DNA of 10,193 nucleotides from an uncultured Mycoplasmatota bacterium (GTDB taxonomy: Bacteria; Bacillota_I; Bacilli_A; RF39; UBA660): NCBI GenBank assembly GCA_900548725.1, contig URLV01000038.1, positions 1-10,193 on the forward strand. Direction: 5' to 3'. A program made the translations under genes and the position numbers. The notes below the pieces were generated by a model, which saw only the letters and a program-made list of their open reading frames with translations, searched no databases and was not told the origin of the DNA. Of this stretch, positions 1-6,156 are shown in pieces; within the stretch, counting starts at the first letter, position 1; every line of letters begins with the position of its first letter.

Positions 1-1
1 T

Positions 2-1393
2 ATGATAGCAAAAACTAGCGATGAAGAAAATGGTGTAGCTGTATTAAGAGGAAAACCAATAACAATACCTGGAATAGAAAGTAGCACTCAAAGATATTAT
101 GAATTAGATGCAGGAACTGATAAATCTGTGGCAGCAACTACAACAAATTATTATACATATGGAGATTCATATGAGTTTGATGAATTAGAAGGAAAGGTAA
201 AAATTTATAATAAAGATGGAAGTGCATTAAAATCAGTACTATATAGTACAGGCTATGAGGAACTAAAAGGTAAATATTTAGTGTCAACAGAAGGTTCTAC
301 AGAATCTAGTCCATTAGATTCAATCTTTCGTATTGCAGCAGGAAAATATGGAATAAATAAAGTATTAGACACAACTGATGCTACAACAATATATTATAAT
401 AAGTTAAAAAGAACATCAAAATATAGAAATTTAGAAAATACTTTAAGTGTTACTAGTGATGAAGAAGGAATAAGTTATTATTATAGAGGAGATGTAAAAA
501 ATAATTACATTGAGTTTGATGACAAATGTTGGAGAATAGTAAGAATAGAAGGAGATGGAAGCGTAAGATTAATATTATCAGCTCAAAAATCATGTAATCT
601 AATAACCGATGAAGATACAAAAAGTGCGTTTATTACAAAAATAGATGAAGCTAATGATATACTTCAAATTATTGGATACTCGGGTACTAATAAGATATTT
701 GATTACGATGCAATTAACAATAATTCTCAAATTAAAGCTCCAACTTTAAAAACAATAATTAATACGTTTGGAAACGGTGGATCATTAACATTTTGGGAGG
801 GAACAACTAGTCCAGAAACAGTAGCATATAATGGCTTTGGAGAAGAAAATAAAACTTTATTAAAAGAAACTAAAATGTGCGTTTCAGACGAAAGTTATTA
901 TACCAATAATATATCAGAAAATGACCAAGACAATTCAGACATAGCAGGAATTTTCTTTTTATTAAAACAGACTGGAGCTTTTAACAACGTAAATATAAAT
1001 AAAACTGGTTATAGAATGTTCATGAAAAATCATTATAGTTTTGTTTGTGATAAACATACCAAAGAAACTAAGTATTATACGTTATCAACTGATGAAGCAA
1101 TTTTTTCAGGATACGGCGTAGGATATAAAAATAATACAATTCGAACAGAAAATTATTTGTTAGAAAATGCAAAAGGGGATTATATATTATCAAATTCTGA
1201 TGGAATAATAAATTTACATCCATATCATAATAGCATTTTAAATAGTGATAATAGCAAATACCAACTTGGAGATTTTCTAATGAATGATTCAGATTACATT
1301 GAATTACTAGTAAGACCAATGATTACATTGAAAAATACTCTTACTGTTACTTCAGGAAATGGTACTAAAAATAATCCATACTTAGTTAATTAA
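2..1393 (+). CDS. secreted/surface protein with C-terminal CWRIVRI-type module, 5' end cut by window
   Basis: The frame is open from the window edge for 463 codons. No signal peptide or membrane segment is seen, so the N terminus probably lies upstream and the first ATG is not a supported start. Residues about 1-135 are Thr/Ser/Tyr-rich with a stretch (about 60-95) resembling globular parts of pilin-like surface proteins. Residues about 155-463 form a second module with NNYIEFDDKCWRIVRI near 167-182, then GDGSVRLIL, and a tail ending VRPMITL and GTKNNPYLVN. I recall this CWRIV/GDGS/RLI layout from surface proteins of gut Bacilli, but I know no biochemical function for it. There are only four Cys (176, 198, 293, 349), consistent with two disulfides outside the cell. 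A type IV pilin-like precursor or an adhesin are possible; neither is proven. The gene ends on TAA with no clear T-tract terminator behind it. Confidence 0.65.
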   Translation: MIAKTSDEENGVAVLRGKPITIPGIESSTQRYYELDAGTDKSVAATTTNYYTYGDSYEFDELEGKVKIYNKDGSALKSVLYSTGYEELKGKYLVSTEGSTESSPLDSIFRIAAGKYGINKVLDTTDATTIYYNKLKRTSKYRNLENTLSVTSDEEGISYYYRGDVKNNYIEFDDKCWRIVRIEGDGSVRLILSAQKSCNLITDEDTKSAFITKIDEANDILQIIGYSGTNKIFDYDAINNNSQIKAPTLKTIINTFGNGGSLTFWEGTTSPETVAYNGFGEENKTLLKETKMCVSDESYYTNNISENDQDNSDIAGIFFLLKQTGAFNNVNINKTGYRMFMKNHYSFVCDKHTKETKYYTLSTDEAIFSGYGVGYKNNTIRTENYLLENAKGDYILSNSDGIINLHPYHNSILNSDNSKYQLGDFLMNDSDYIELLVRPMITLKNTLTVTSGNGTKNNPYLVN

Positions 1394-1459
1394 ATAATTA
1401 TAATATTGAATATAATATTTCAAAAGTGTAAATTAAAATGTAAAGAATATATAAAACAC

Positions 1460-1488
1460 TTGAAAAGTACAATGTAAAGTAATATATT
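1460..1488 (+). promoter_or_regulatory. sigma-A promoter of the candidate small RNA
   Basis: A -35 box TTGAAA (1460-1465) and a -10 box TATATT (1483-1488) are separated by exactly 17 bp. Transcription would start near 1494-1495, at the foot of the first hairpin of the RNA unit that follows. No ORF with a ribosome-binding site starts between here and the terminator at 1587. Confidence 0.6.
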
Positions 1489-1492
1489 TATA

Positions 1493-1587
1493 CTAGCAAA
1501 GGTAACAATTTTGCTAGGGGCTGGATTAGTATAGCACTAATTCGTGATAATAGAATAACCGGTATTAAAAGTTATTCTATTTTTTTT
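1493..1587 (+). ncRNA. candidate small structured RNA (three hairpins, last is a terminator)
   Basis: About 95 nt with three consecutive stem-loops. Hairpin 1 is CTAGCAAA (1493-1500) with TTTGCTAG (1510-1517), 8 bp and a 9-nt loop. Hairpin 2 is GGATTAGT (1523-1530) with ACTAATTC (1536-1543), 8 bp including one G-U, loop ATAGC. Hairpin 3 is an 11-bp terminator stem with T-tract. A purine-rich single strand (about 1518-1522) separates the first two. A good promoter lies just upstream, so the unit looks free-standing rather than a leader, although spoIVB begins 57 nt after it. It matches no riboswitch, SRP RNA, 6S or tmRNA consensus I can recall. A sporulation-associated small RNA or a transcription attenuator for spoIVB are the main alternatives. 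Confidence 0.5.
1549..1587 (+). terminator. intrinsic terminator of the candidate small RNA
   Basis: Perfect 11-bp stem AATAGAATAAC (1549-1559) with GTTATTCTATT (1571-1581), 11-nt loop, followed by a run of T up to 1587. It would end transcripts from the promoter at 1460, and any read-through from the surface-protein gene, before spoIVB. Confidence 0.85.
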
Positions 1588-1644
1588 ACCATTAATTTCC
1601 TAACTAAAAAAGATATAAATGTATACAATAATAATGGTGGTAAA

Positions 1645-2613
1645 ATGAAGAAAAAATTAGTTATAATACTTTTAATAATGTTGTTTCCATTAAATGTATT
1701 TGCCTATTCAAACTACATAATACCTGGTGGAGATAATATAGGTATTGAAGTAAAGAATGATGGTATTATTGTAATAGGATTTTATAAAATAAATAATAAA
1801 TATAATATAAATGATTTAAAAGTAGGAGATGTAATTACAAAAATAAATAATAATAGTGTTTACACAGTAAATGATATGATAAAAAGTATAGAAAATAATG
1901 TAAAAGATAATAAAATATTAATGACTGTAAATCGTAATAAAAAAGAAATTGATATAGATTTCACTCTCATAAACGAAAATGGCGTTTACAAAACTGGACT
2001 ATATGTCAAAGATGGTATAAGCGGAATAGGAACACTAACCTACATAGATCCAACAACAAAAATATTTGGTGCATTAGGTCATGAAATAATTGAAGGAAAC
2101 AGTTTGAAACATGTAGAAGTTAAAACTGGTACTATATTTGAAAGTTTAGTAACTAGTATAGATAGAAGTAGTGTAGGAAATGCAGGAACAAAAAACGCAA
2201 AATTTTATTCAAATAACAAATATGGTAATATAGAAAAAAATACAATATCAGGTATTTACGGAAATTACACAAAAAATATAGATGAAAGAAAAACAATGGA
2301 AGTAGGTAAGAAAGAAGAACTAAGATTAGGTGAAGCAACAATATATACAGTAATTGATGGAGAAAAAAAAGAAGAATTTAAAATAAATATAACAAAAATA
2401 AATTTAAATAGTAAAATAAAAAATATATCTTTTGAAGTAACGGATGAAAGATTATTAAATAATACTGGAGGTATAGTACAAGGAATGAGTGGTAGTCCAA
2501 TAATACAAAATAATAAAATATTTGGAGCAGTAACTCACGTTATAGTATCTAATCCAGTAGCAGGATATGGTATATTTATTACAACAATGTTAGAAGAAGG
2601 AGAAAAGTCATAA
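1645..2613 (+). CDS. spoIVB: SpoIVB serine peptidase (PDZ plus S55 domain)
   Basis: Forespore-secreted signalling protease. In the studied pathway it cleaves SpoIVFA in the intermembrane space, releasing SpoIVFB to process pro-sigma-K. Residues 1-20 are a signal peptide or anchor ending NVFA, then Y. A PDZ-like domain spans about 30-110 (LKVGDVITKINN at 58-69). The S55 peptidase domain begins near 115 with GISGIGTLTYIDP (124-136). The catalytic triad can be placed as His146 (GALGHEI), Asp267 (VTDERLL) and Ser282 (GIVQGMSGSP); the Asp-Ser spacing of 15 equals that of B. subtilis. At 322 residues it is about 100 shorter than the Bacillus protein. The loss falls between membrane segment and PDZ, where self-cleavage sites lie, so a plain cleavable signal peptide may replace N-terminal self-processing. 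GGTGG lies 4 nt before the ATG. In Bacillus spoIVB neighbours spo0A; here it precedes spoVS. Confidence 0.96.
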   Translation: MKKKLVIILLIMLFPLNVFAYSNYIIPGGDNIGIEVKNDGIIVIGFYKINNKYNINDLKVGDVITKINNNSVYTVNDMIKSIENNVKDNKILMTVNRNKKEIDIDFTLINENGVYKTGLYVKDGISGIGTLTYIDPTTKIFGALGHEIIEGNSLKHVEVKTGTIFESLVTSIDRSSVGNAGTKNAKFYSNNKYGNIEKNTISGIYGNYTKNIDERKTMEVGKKEELRLGEATIYTVIDGEKKEEFKINITKINLNSKIKNISFEVTDERLLNNTGGIVQGMSGSPIIQNNKIFGAVTHVIVSNPVAGYGIFITTMLEEGEKS

Positions 2614-2641
2614 AAAAAATATCATTTTTGTGACTTTTTTT
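2603..2641 (+). terminator. terminator after spoIVB
   Basis: AAAAGTCA (2603-2610), made of the last spoIVB codons, pairs with TGACTTTT (2631-2638). An A-rich/T-rich inner stem (about 2615-2620 with 2624-2629) and a T-tract follow. The stem takes in the last sense codons and the TAA falls in the interior. The inner pairing is all A-U, so efficiency is uncertain; spoVS begins only 29 nt later. Confidence 0.6.
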
Positions 2642-2669
2642 AATATATTTAATTAGGAGCGTGAAAATA

Positions 2670-2930
2670 ATGGAAATTTTAAAAGTTTCATCAAAATCAA
2701 ATCCTAGCAAAGTAGCAGGTGCGATTGCAAATGTATTTAGAGAACAAGGTAGTGTAGAAATACAAACTATAGGTGCAGGAAGTCTTAACCAAGCAATTAA
2801 AGCAGTATGTATTGCAAGAGGGTTTTTAGCACCATCTGGAGAAAATTTAGTAGTAGTACCAGCATTTTCAGACATTCTAATAGAAGGGGAGGAAAAAACA
2901 GCTATAAAATTAGTTGTTGAATCTATATGA
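2670..2930 (+). CDS. spoVS: stage V sporulation protein S (SpoVS)
   Basis: 86 residues, the same length as B. subtilis SpoVS and near-identical through long stretches: MEILKVSSKS at the N terminus, IGAGSLNQAIKA (34-45), IARGF and APSGENL, PAFSDI, and GEEKTAIKLVVE at the C terminus. SpoVS is a small Alba-like fold protein needed for normal septation, engulfment and coat assembly in Bacillus, where it is under sigma-H control; its molecular action is unsettled. I chose the ATG at 2670 rather than the in-frame GTG at 2661. AGGAG (2655-2659) stands 10 nt from the ATG but only 1 nt from the GTG, and the ATG matches the family N terminus. The TGA stop overlaps the next start as ATGA, which implies translational coupling. 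Confidence 0.98.
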   Translation: MEILKVSSKSNPSKVAGAIANVFREQGSVEIQTIGAGSLNQAIKAVCIARGFLAPSGENLVVVPAFSDILIEGEEKTAIKLVVESI

Positions 2931-3106
2931 TAAACGTTCTAATAGGAATATTCTATATTGCTCTAGTAGCACTAATATCATATTTATTATATTACATAAT
3001 TAAAATAGCTATAAAAGATGCATACTACGAAATAGAATTTAAATGTGATGAAAGTGAAAAAGAAGAAACAACTTATGAAAATACAGATGTAGATGATGAA
3101 GAATAA
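2927..3106 (+). CDS. small single-pass membrane protein, overlaps spoVS
   Basis: A 59-codon ORF starts in the ATGA overlap with the spoVS stop (2927-2930) and ends on TAA at 3104-3106, with a terminator directly on top of the stop. Its ribosome-binding site would be the purine-rich GGGGAGGAAAAA (2886-2897) or re-initiation after spoVS. Residues 3-29 are a continuous hydrophobic helix (VLIGIFYIALVALIS and on). Residues 30-59 are strongly acidic (many Glu/Asp, ending DVDDEE) with one Cys at 40. The layout is a membrane anchor with a short acidic tail, orientation unknown. I do not recognise the family. The tight overlap and the closing terminator argue that it is a real gene co-expressed with spoVS and perhaps sporulation-linked. 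Confidence 0.62.
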   Translation: MINVLIGIFYIALVALISYLLYYIIKIAIKDAYYEIEFKCDESEKEETTYENTDVDDEE

Positions 3107-3128
3107 AACTGTTTAACACAGTTTTTTT
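3105..3128 (+). terminator. terminator after the spoVS operon
   Basis: AAAACTGT (3105-3112) pairs perfectly with ACAGTTTT (3118-3125), with a 5-nt loop and seven T (3122-3128). The stem begins inside the TAA stop of the small membrane protein. It separates the spoVS unit from the spoIIAA-sigF unit. Confidence 0.85.
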
Positions 3129-3202
3129 AAAAAAAATTAGAAGTTTTGTCGAATCTATTTAAATAATAAAAAAAATATTTTATATTAAGGATGATGGTTA
3201 TT

Positions 3203-3517
3203 TTGTTAAATATAAATATGGAATTTGTTAATGGAATTTTATTTGTTAGACCTATAGGTACCTTAAATATAAATACTTCTAACAAATTAAAAAATACATT
3301 AATACCCATGATAAAAAATTATGGAATAAAAAATTTAGTTTATAATTTTTTAGAATTAAGAAGTATTGACGAAACGGGTAAAAGTACTTTATTAGATATA
3401 TATAATGAAATATTATGTAATAATGGTAAAGTACTTGTAGTCAATAATAATTTTAAATTATTATACTTTAAAGAGACAAATAATGAATTAAGTGCACTTA
3501 AAATATTACAAATTTAG
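3203..3517 (+). CDS. spoIIAA: SpoIIAA-like STAS protein with Glu at the phospho-acceptor site
   Basis: Anti-anti-sigma factor of the sigma-F switch; in Bacillus it binds SpoIIAB and frees sigma-F. I chose the TTG at 3203 (104 residues): AAGGA (3187-3191) is 11 nt upstream, and from here the protein aligns without gaps to B. subtilis SpoIIAA, offset by one (LNINM with LGIDM, IGTLN with TGELD). ATG at 3191 or 3194 are alternatives but sit on the ribosome-binding site. The key loop reads SIDETGKS at residues 54-61 where B. subtilis has FMDSSGLG. The phosphorylated Ser58 is therefore Glu57 here, and Ser59 is Thr58; Asp56 and Gly59 are kept. Glu at that site resembles the phosphorylated state. The stop abuts sigF and spoIIAB, normally between them, is absent. 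A faint sigma-H-like -10 (GTCGAAT, 3148-3154) lies upstream without a good -35. Synteny with sigF and spoVA is the main support for the name. Confidence 0.82.
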   Translation: MLNINMEFVNGILFVRPIGTLNINTSNKLKNTLIPMIKNYGIKNLVYNFLELRSIDETGKSTLLDIYNEILCNNGKVLVVNNNFKLLYFKETNNELSALKILQI

Positions 3518-3526
3518 GTGAAAAAA

Positions 3527-4192
3527 ATGAAACAAAATATACTAGATGTTATAGAATTAGAAGATTTAAAAAAACTTATAATGTCTATTGCAAACAAGAA
3601 AAATTTTTACAATGTTGACAAACATGATTTATATCAAGCAGGATACATTGGAGCATTAAAAGCATTAGATAATTATAATAAAGATTCTAATACAAAATTT
3701 AGTACTTATGCTTATTTATCTATCTTTGGAGAAATGTATGAATTTGCTAAAAATGATAGAAACATTAAAATATCTAAAAATTATATAAGTTTACGTAAAC
3801 AAATAGAAAATGCAAGAAATATATTAACTCAAAAATTTAACAGAGAACCATCAATAAATGAATTGAGTAGATTTTTAGAAATTGATTTAAATACCATAAA
3901 TAATATCTTAAAAGTACCTAGTACTACAACTTCGTTAGATAGTACAACTGATTTAGATAATGAGAGTAACCTTTATACTTTTCTTGGCAAATCAGTTGAC
4001 TATGATACTAAAATTTTAGTTAGAGACTCACTAGAATGTTTAAATGAAGATGAATATAAGGTTATCAATTATAGATATTATTATGATTATACTCAACAAG
4101 AGATTGCAGATATGATGGGAATTAATCAAGTTAAAGTTTCTAGATTAGAAACAAGTTCTAAAAGAAAAATCAAAGAATATATAAATGCATAA
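3527..4192 (+). CDS. sigF: forespore sigma factor, SigF-like
   Basis: Sigma-70 family protein of the SigF/SigG/SigB type. Region 2 spans about 34-84 (DLYQAGYIGALKALDNY, KFSTYAYLSIFGEM, KISK), region 3 about 90-130 (REPSINELSRFLEI), and region 4 about 165-219 with the recognition helix-turn-helix TQQEIADMMGINQVKVSRLE (189-208). It directs RNA polymerase to early forespore genes. At 221 residues it is about 35 shorter than B. subtilis SigF, missing the N-terminal part before region 2.1-2.2. I chose ATG 3527 over the GTG at 3518: AGGTG (3516-3520) is its ribosome-binding site at 6-nt spacing and overlaps the spoIIAA stop. SigG is the main alternative; position between spoIIAA and spoVA favours SigF. 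No spoIIAB lies next to it. Confidence 0.87.
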   Translation: MKQNILDVIELEDLKKLIMSIANKKNFYNVDKHDLYQAGYIGALKALDNYNKDSNTKFSTYAYLSIFGEMYEFAKNDRNIKISKNYISLRKQIENARNILTQKFNREPSINELSRFLEIDLNTINNILKVPSTTTSLDSTTDLDNESNLYTFLGKSVDYDTKILVRDSLECLNEDEYKVINYRYYYDYTQQEIADMMGINQVKVSRLETSSKRKIKEYINA

Positions 4193-4215
4193 AGTATAAA
4201 AAAACTTCCATAATA
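4186..4215 (+). promoter_or_regulatory. sigma-G-like promoter for spoVAC-D-Eb
   Basis: TGCATA (4186-4191), spanning the sigF stop, and CATAATA (4209-4215) fit the sigma-G consensus as I know it (TGMATA and CATWMTA) with a 17-bp spacer. spoVA operons are sigma-G dependent in Bacillus. The predicted start, about 4221-4223, leaves a leader of roughly ten bases that carries the spoVAC ribosome-binding site but not the 5' arm of the overlapping hairpin. Confidence 0.55.
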
Positions 4216-4232
4216 TAAGTGGAGGTTTTTTT
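4198..4232 (+). terminator. sigF terminator hairpin whose 3' arm is the spoVAC ribosome-binding site
   Basis: AAAAAAACTTCCA (4198-4210) pairs with TGGAGGTTTTTTT (4220-4232), 13 bp with one G-U, 9-nt loop. It begins 5 nt after the sigF stop and ends with seven T directly at the spoVAC ATG (4233). GGAGG (4221-4225) is the ribosome-binding site. In a transcript from upstream the hairpin would terminate or hide this site; a transcript starting in the 3' arm would expose it. Confidence 0.75.
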
Positions 4233-4676
4233 ATGGAAAAACGAGAGTATCAAGAATTAGTACGCAATACTACACCAAAACCAAGAAGAATGACACACAG
4301 TATACTTGCATTTTTATCAGGTGGAATTATGGGTGCAGCATCAGAAGTAATAAGAGCACTTTTAGTAAATTATTATCATTTTAAAGATATAGATGCAGTT
4401 TCAATGGTAATATTTATATTAATTATAGGTGCTTGTTTTATGACATCTTTTTATGATTTTGATAAATTAGTTATAAAGTTTAAAGCAGGTCTTATAATAC
4501 CAATAACAGGATTTGCTCATTCTATACAAAGTAGTGCATTGGATTATAAAAAGGATGGATTAGTAACAGGGTTAGGAGCAAATTTTTTTAAACTAGCAGG
4601 TAGTGTAATATTGTATGGTATTGTTAGTGCATTTATATTTACTATTTTAAAGGTGGTGTTTTTATGGCTAGTGTAA
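4233..4676 (+). CDS. spoVAC: stage V sporulation protein AC, membrane channel subunit
   Basis: Integral membrane subunit of the SpoVA channel, which imports Ca-dipicolinate into the forespore and releases it during germination; SpoVAC is reported to act as the mechanosensitive pore. It has 147 residues against about 150 in Bacillus. It starts with a polar stretch (TPKPRR at 14-19), then membrane helices at about 24-42, 55-72 and 85-145, and carries the family signature IPITGFAHS (89-97). The last codons overlap the start of spoVAD by 13 nt. It is first in a three-gene spoVA operon directly after sigF. spoVAA and spoVAB, which precede it in Bacillus, are absent, as in many clostridia. Confidence 0.96.
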   Translation: MEKREYQELVRNTTPKPRRMTHSILAFLSGGIMGAASEVIRALLVNYYHFKDIDAVSMVIFILIIGACFMTSFYDFDKLVIKFKAGLIIPITGFAHSIQSSALDYKKDGLVTGLGANFFKLAGSVILYGIVSAFIFTILKVVFLWLV

Positions 4677-5620
4677 TGTTCAAAAATGTTTATATAAATA
4701 ATAGTTATAGTATTGCTGGCATGTATGAAAATAATGGCAATTTAAAAAACGTAAATAGATATTTAAAAGATTTTTATGATAATGAAAAAACTATTGAAGA
4801 TACAGAAGTTAAAATGCAAAAAGAAGTATTAGATAATTTAATTAATCCTAAGACAGAACTTATTGTTGGAGGAGACTTAATGAATCAAAATACAGCAACC
4901 AATTCTAGTGTTATAAATAATAATATTTCTTTTATGGATGTTTATAGTGCATGTGCTACTTTTAATGAATCATTAATTATAATGTCTACTTTTATAGATA
5001 GTAAAAAAGTAAAAAACGGTATAGTTATAACTAGTAGTCATAATTTATGTAGTGAAAAACAATTTAGATTTCCAGTAGAATATGGAGCTTTAAAACCTAT
5101 ATATAGTACTTTCACAACTACAGGTAGCGTAGGTTGTATTCTATCTAACGTCCCATCAAATATAAAGGTTATATCCGGAACAATTGGTAGTGTTGTAGAT
5201 ATGGGTATAAAAGATGCAAATAATATGGGAGCAGTTATGGCCCCTGCAGCAGTAAAAACATTAATGGAACATTTAAAATATATGAATAAGACTTTAAAAG
5301 ATTACGATATTATTTTAACTGGAGATTTAGGAAGATACGGATATGATTTATTTAAAATAATGTTAAAAAAAGATTATGGTATTAAAATTAATAATTATAT
5401 AGATGCTGGAGCAATAATATATAATAAAGAACAAGAAAAATATAGTGGAGGTTCAGGACCAGTATGTTTACCTTTAATACTTTTTAATAATATTTTACAA
5501 AATAAAAAATATAAAAAAATATTATTTATTGCAACAGGAAGTCTTCATAGTCCAACATTAGTTAATCAAAAACATTCTATACCTAGTATAGCACATGCTG
5601 TTGAATTGGAGGTGTTATAG
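4664..5620 (+). CDS. spoVAD: stage V sporulation protein AD, thiolase-fold DPA-binding protein
   Basis: SpoVAD is a thiolase-like protein that binds dipicolinic acid and sits on the outer face of the spore inner membrane. It has 318 residues against about 338 in Bacillus. Visible signatures are VGGDLMNQ (68-75), YSACATFNES with Cys97 at the thiolase nucleophile region (94-103), TSSHNLCSEKQFRFPVEYG (123-141), ILTGDLGRYG (217-226), SGGSGPVCL (261-269) and the C-terminal IATGSLHSPTL and SIPSIAHAVELE. The start is ATG 4664, with AGGTGG (4651-4656) 7 nt upstream, inside the end of spoVAC, so the genes are translationally coupled. No membrane segment is seen, as expected. Confidence 0.96.
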   Translation: MASVMFKNVYINNSYSIAGMYENNGNLKNVNRYLKDFYDNEKTIEDTEVKMQKEVLDNLINPKTELIVGGDLMNQNTATNSSVINNNISFMDVYSACATFNESLIIMSTFIDSKKVKNGIVITSSHNLCSEKQFRFPVEYGALKPIYSTFTTTGSVGCILSNVPSNIKVISGTIGSVVDMGIKDANNMGAVMAPAAVKTLMEHLKYMNKTLKDYDIILTGDLGRYGYDLFKIMLKKDYGIKINNYIDAGAIIYNKEQEKYSGGSGPVCLPLILFNNILQNKKYKKILFIATGSLHSPTLVNQKHSIPSIAHAVELEVL

Positions 5621-5971
5621 TTGACTATATTTTATTCATTTTTATTCTGTGGATTAGTATGTTTGATAGGACAAATAATTCTTGATAATACAAAACTTAC
5701 TCCAGGACATGTTACAAGTATATTAGTTGTAATAGGTGCTTTTTTAGGAATGATTGGTATATATGATAAAATAATAAAGTTTGTTGGAGCAGGAGCAAAT
5801 ATTCCAATAACTTCTTTTGGTAATTCTTTGTTTAATGGAGCTTATATAGGGTTTAAAAGCGGAGGCTTTATAGGTATCTTCTTAAATATGTTATCTACGG
5901 TTAGTTTGGGTATAACAAGTGCAATTATATTTTCATTTATATTTTCTTTAATTACTAGAGCAAAAGATTAA
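5621..5971 (+). CDS. spoVAE: stage V sporulation protein AE (AEb), membrane channel subunit
   Basis: 116 residues, the same length as B. subtilis SpoVAEb. Hallmarks are GQIILDNTKLTPGH (17-30), VGAGANIPITSFGNSL (55-70) and a hydrophobic C terminus (AIIFSFIFSLI, 101-111). It is a small paralogue of SpoVAC and partners it in the DPA channel. It starts on TTG immediately after the spoVAD stop, with GGAGGTG (5608-5614) 6 nt upstream inside the last spoVAD codons. spoVAEa and spoVAF do not follow; the operon ends here with a terminator at 6021. Confidence 0.96.
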   Translation: MTIFYSFLFCGLVCLIGQIILDNTKLTPGHVTSILVVIGAFLGMIGIYDKIIKFVGAGANIPITSFGNSLFNGAYIGFKSGGFIGIFLNMLSTVSLGITSAIIFSFIFSLITRAKD

Positions 5972-5982
5972 AAATAAAAAAA

Positions 5983-6000
5983 CACCAAACTTTATTGGTG
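5983..6000 (-). terminator. minus-strand terminator-like hairpin downstream of spoVAE
   Basis: CACCAA (5983-5988) pairs with TTGGTG (5995-6000), 6-nt loop. The run of A just below it (5970-5982) makes a U-tract only for transcripts on the minus strand. It would back up the minus-strand terminator at 6118-6156 and stop antisense transcription into the spoVA operon. Confidence 0.5.
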
Positions 6001-6020
6001 AAAAAAATTGACTATAGAAT

Positions 6021-6042
6021 ACATTCAAATTGAATGTTTTTT
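6021..6042 (+). terminator. terminator of the spoVA operon
   Basis: ACATTC (6021-6026) pairs with GAATGT (6032-6037), loop AAATT, followed by T to 6042. It faces the + strand and lies 50 nt after the spoVAE stop. The stem is short and AT-rich, so it is modest in strength. Confidence 0.6.
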
Positions 6043-6117
6043 ATATTAAATTTTTTTAATCTTCATTGCTTCTGATTAACTTCTTATTAATACTATTATT
6101 ATTTATAGTTTTAATAT

Positions 6118-6156
6118 AAAAAAATCACCTAACTCAAAGATTGAGCTATAGGTGAT
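6118..6156 (-). terminator. two-part terminator hairpin of the minus-strand unit
   Basis: Outer stem ATCACCTA (6124-6131) with TAGGTGAT (6149-6156), inner stem CTCAA (6133-6137) with TTGAG (6141-6145), loop AGA. On the minus strand it is followed by seven U (6124-6118). Read on the + strand the 3' arm is instead a good ribosome-binding sequence (AGGTGAT) for the ATG at 6166. Confidence 0.75.

Noticed and set aside
1493..1587. Known riboswitch controlling spoIVB
   Set aside because: I compared from memory with purine, preQ1, c-di-GMP, fluoride, ZTP, THF and similar consensus cores and none fits; kept only as an unassigned structured RNA.
2579..2875. Minus-strand open frame of about 98 codons opposite spoVS
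   Set aside because: It is the shadow of spoVS and the end of spoIVB, whose + strand proteins match their families closely; it has no ribosome-binding site.
2928..2930. TGA as a tryptophan codon (Mollicute code)
   Set aside because: TGA ends spoVS at the family's normal length, and tryptophans in several genes are TGG.
3500..3530. A hidden or degraded spoIIAB between spoIIAA and sigF
   Set aside because: The two coding regions are separated by fewer than ten bases, so not even a remnant can be there.
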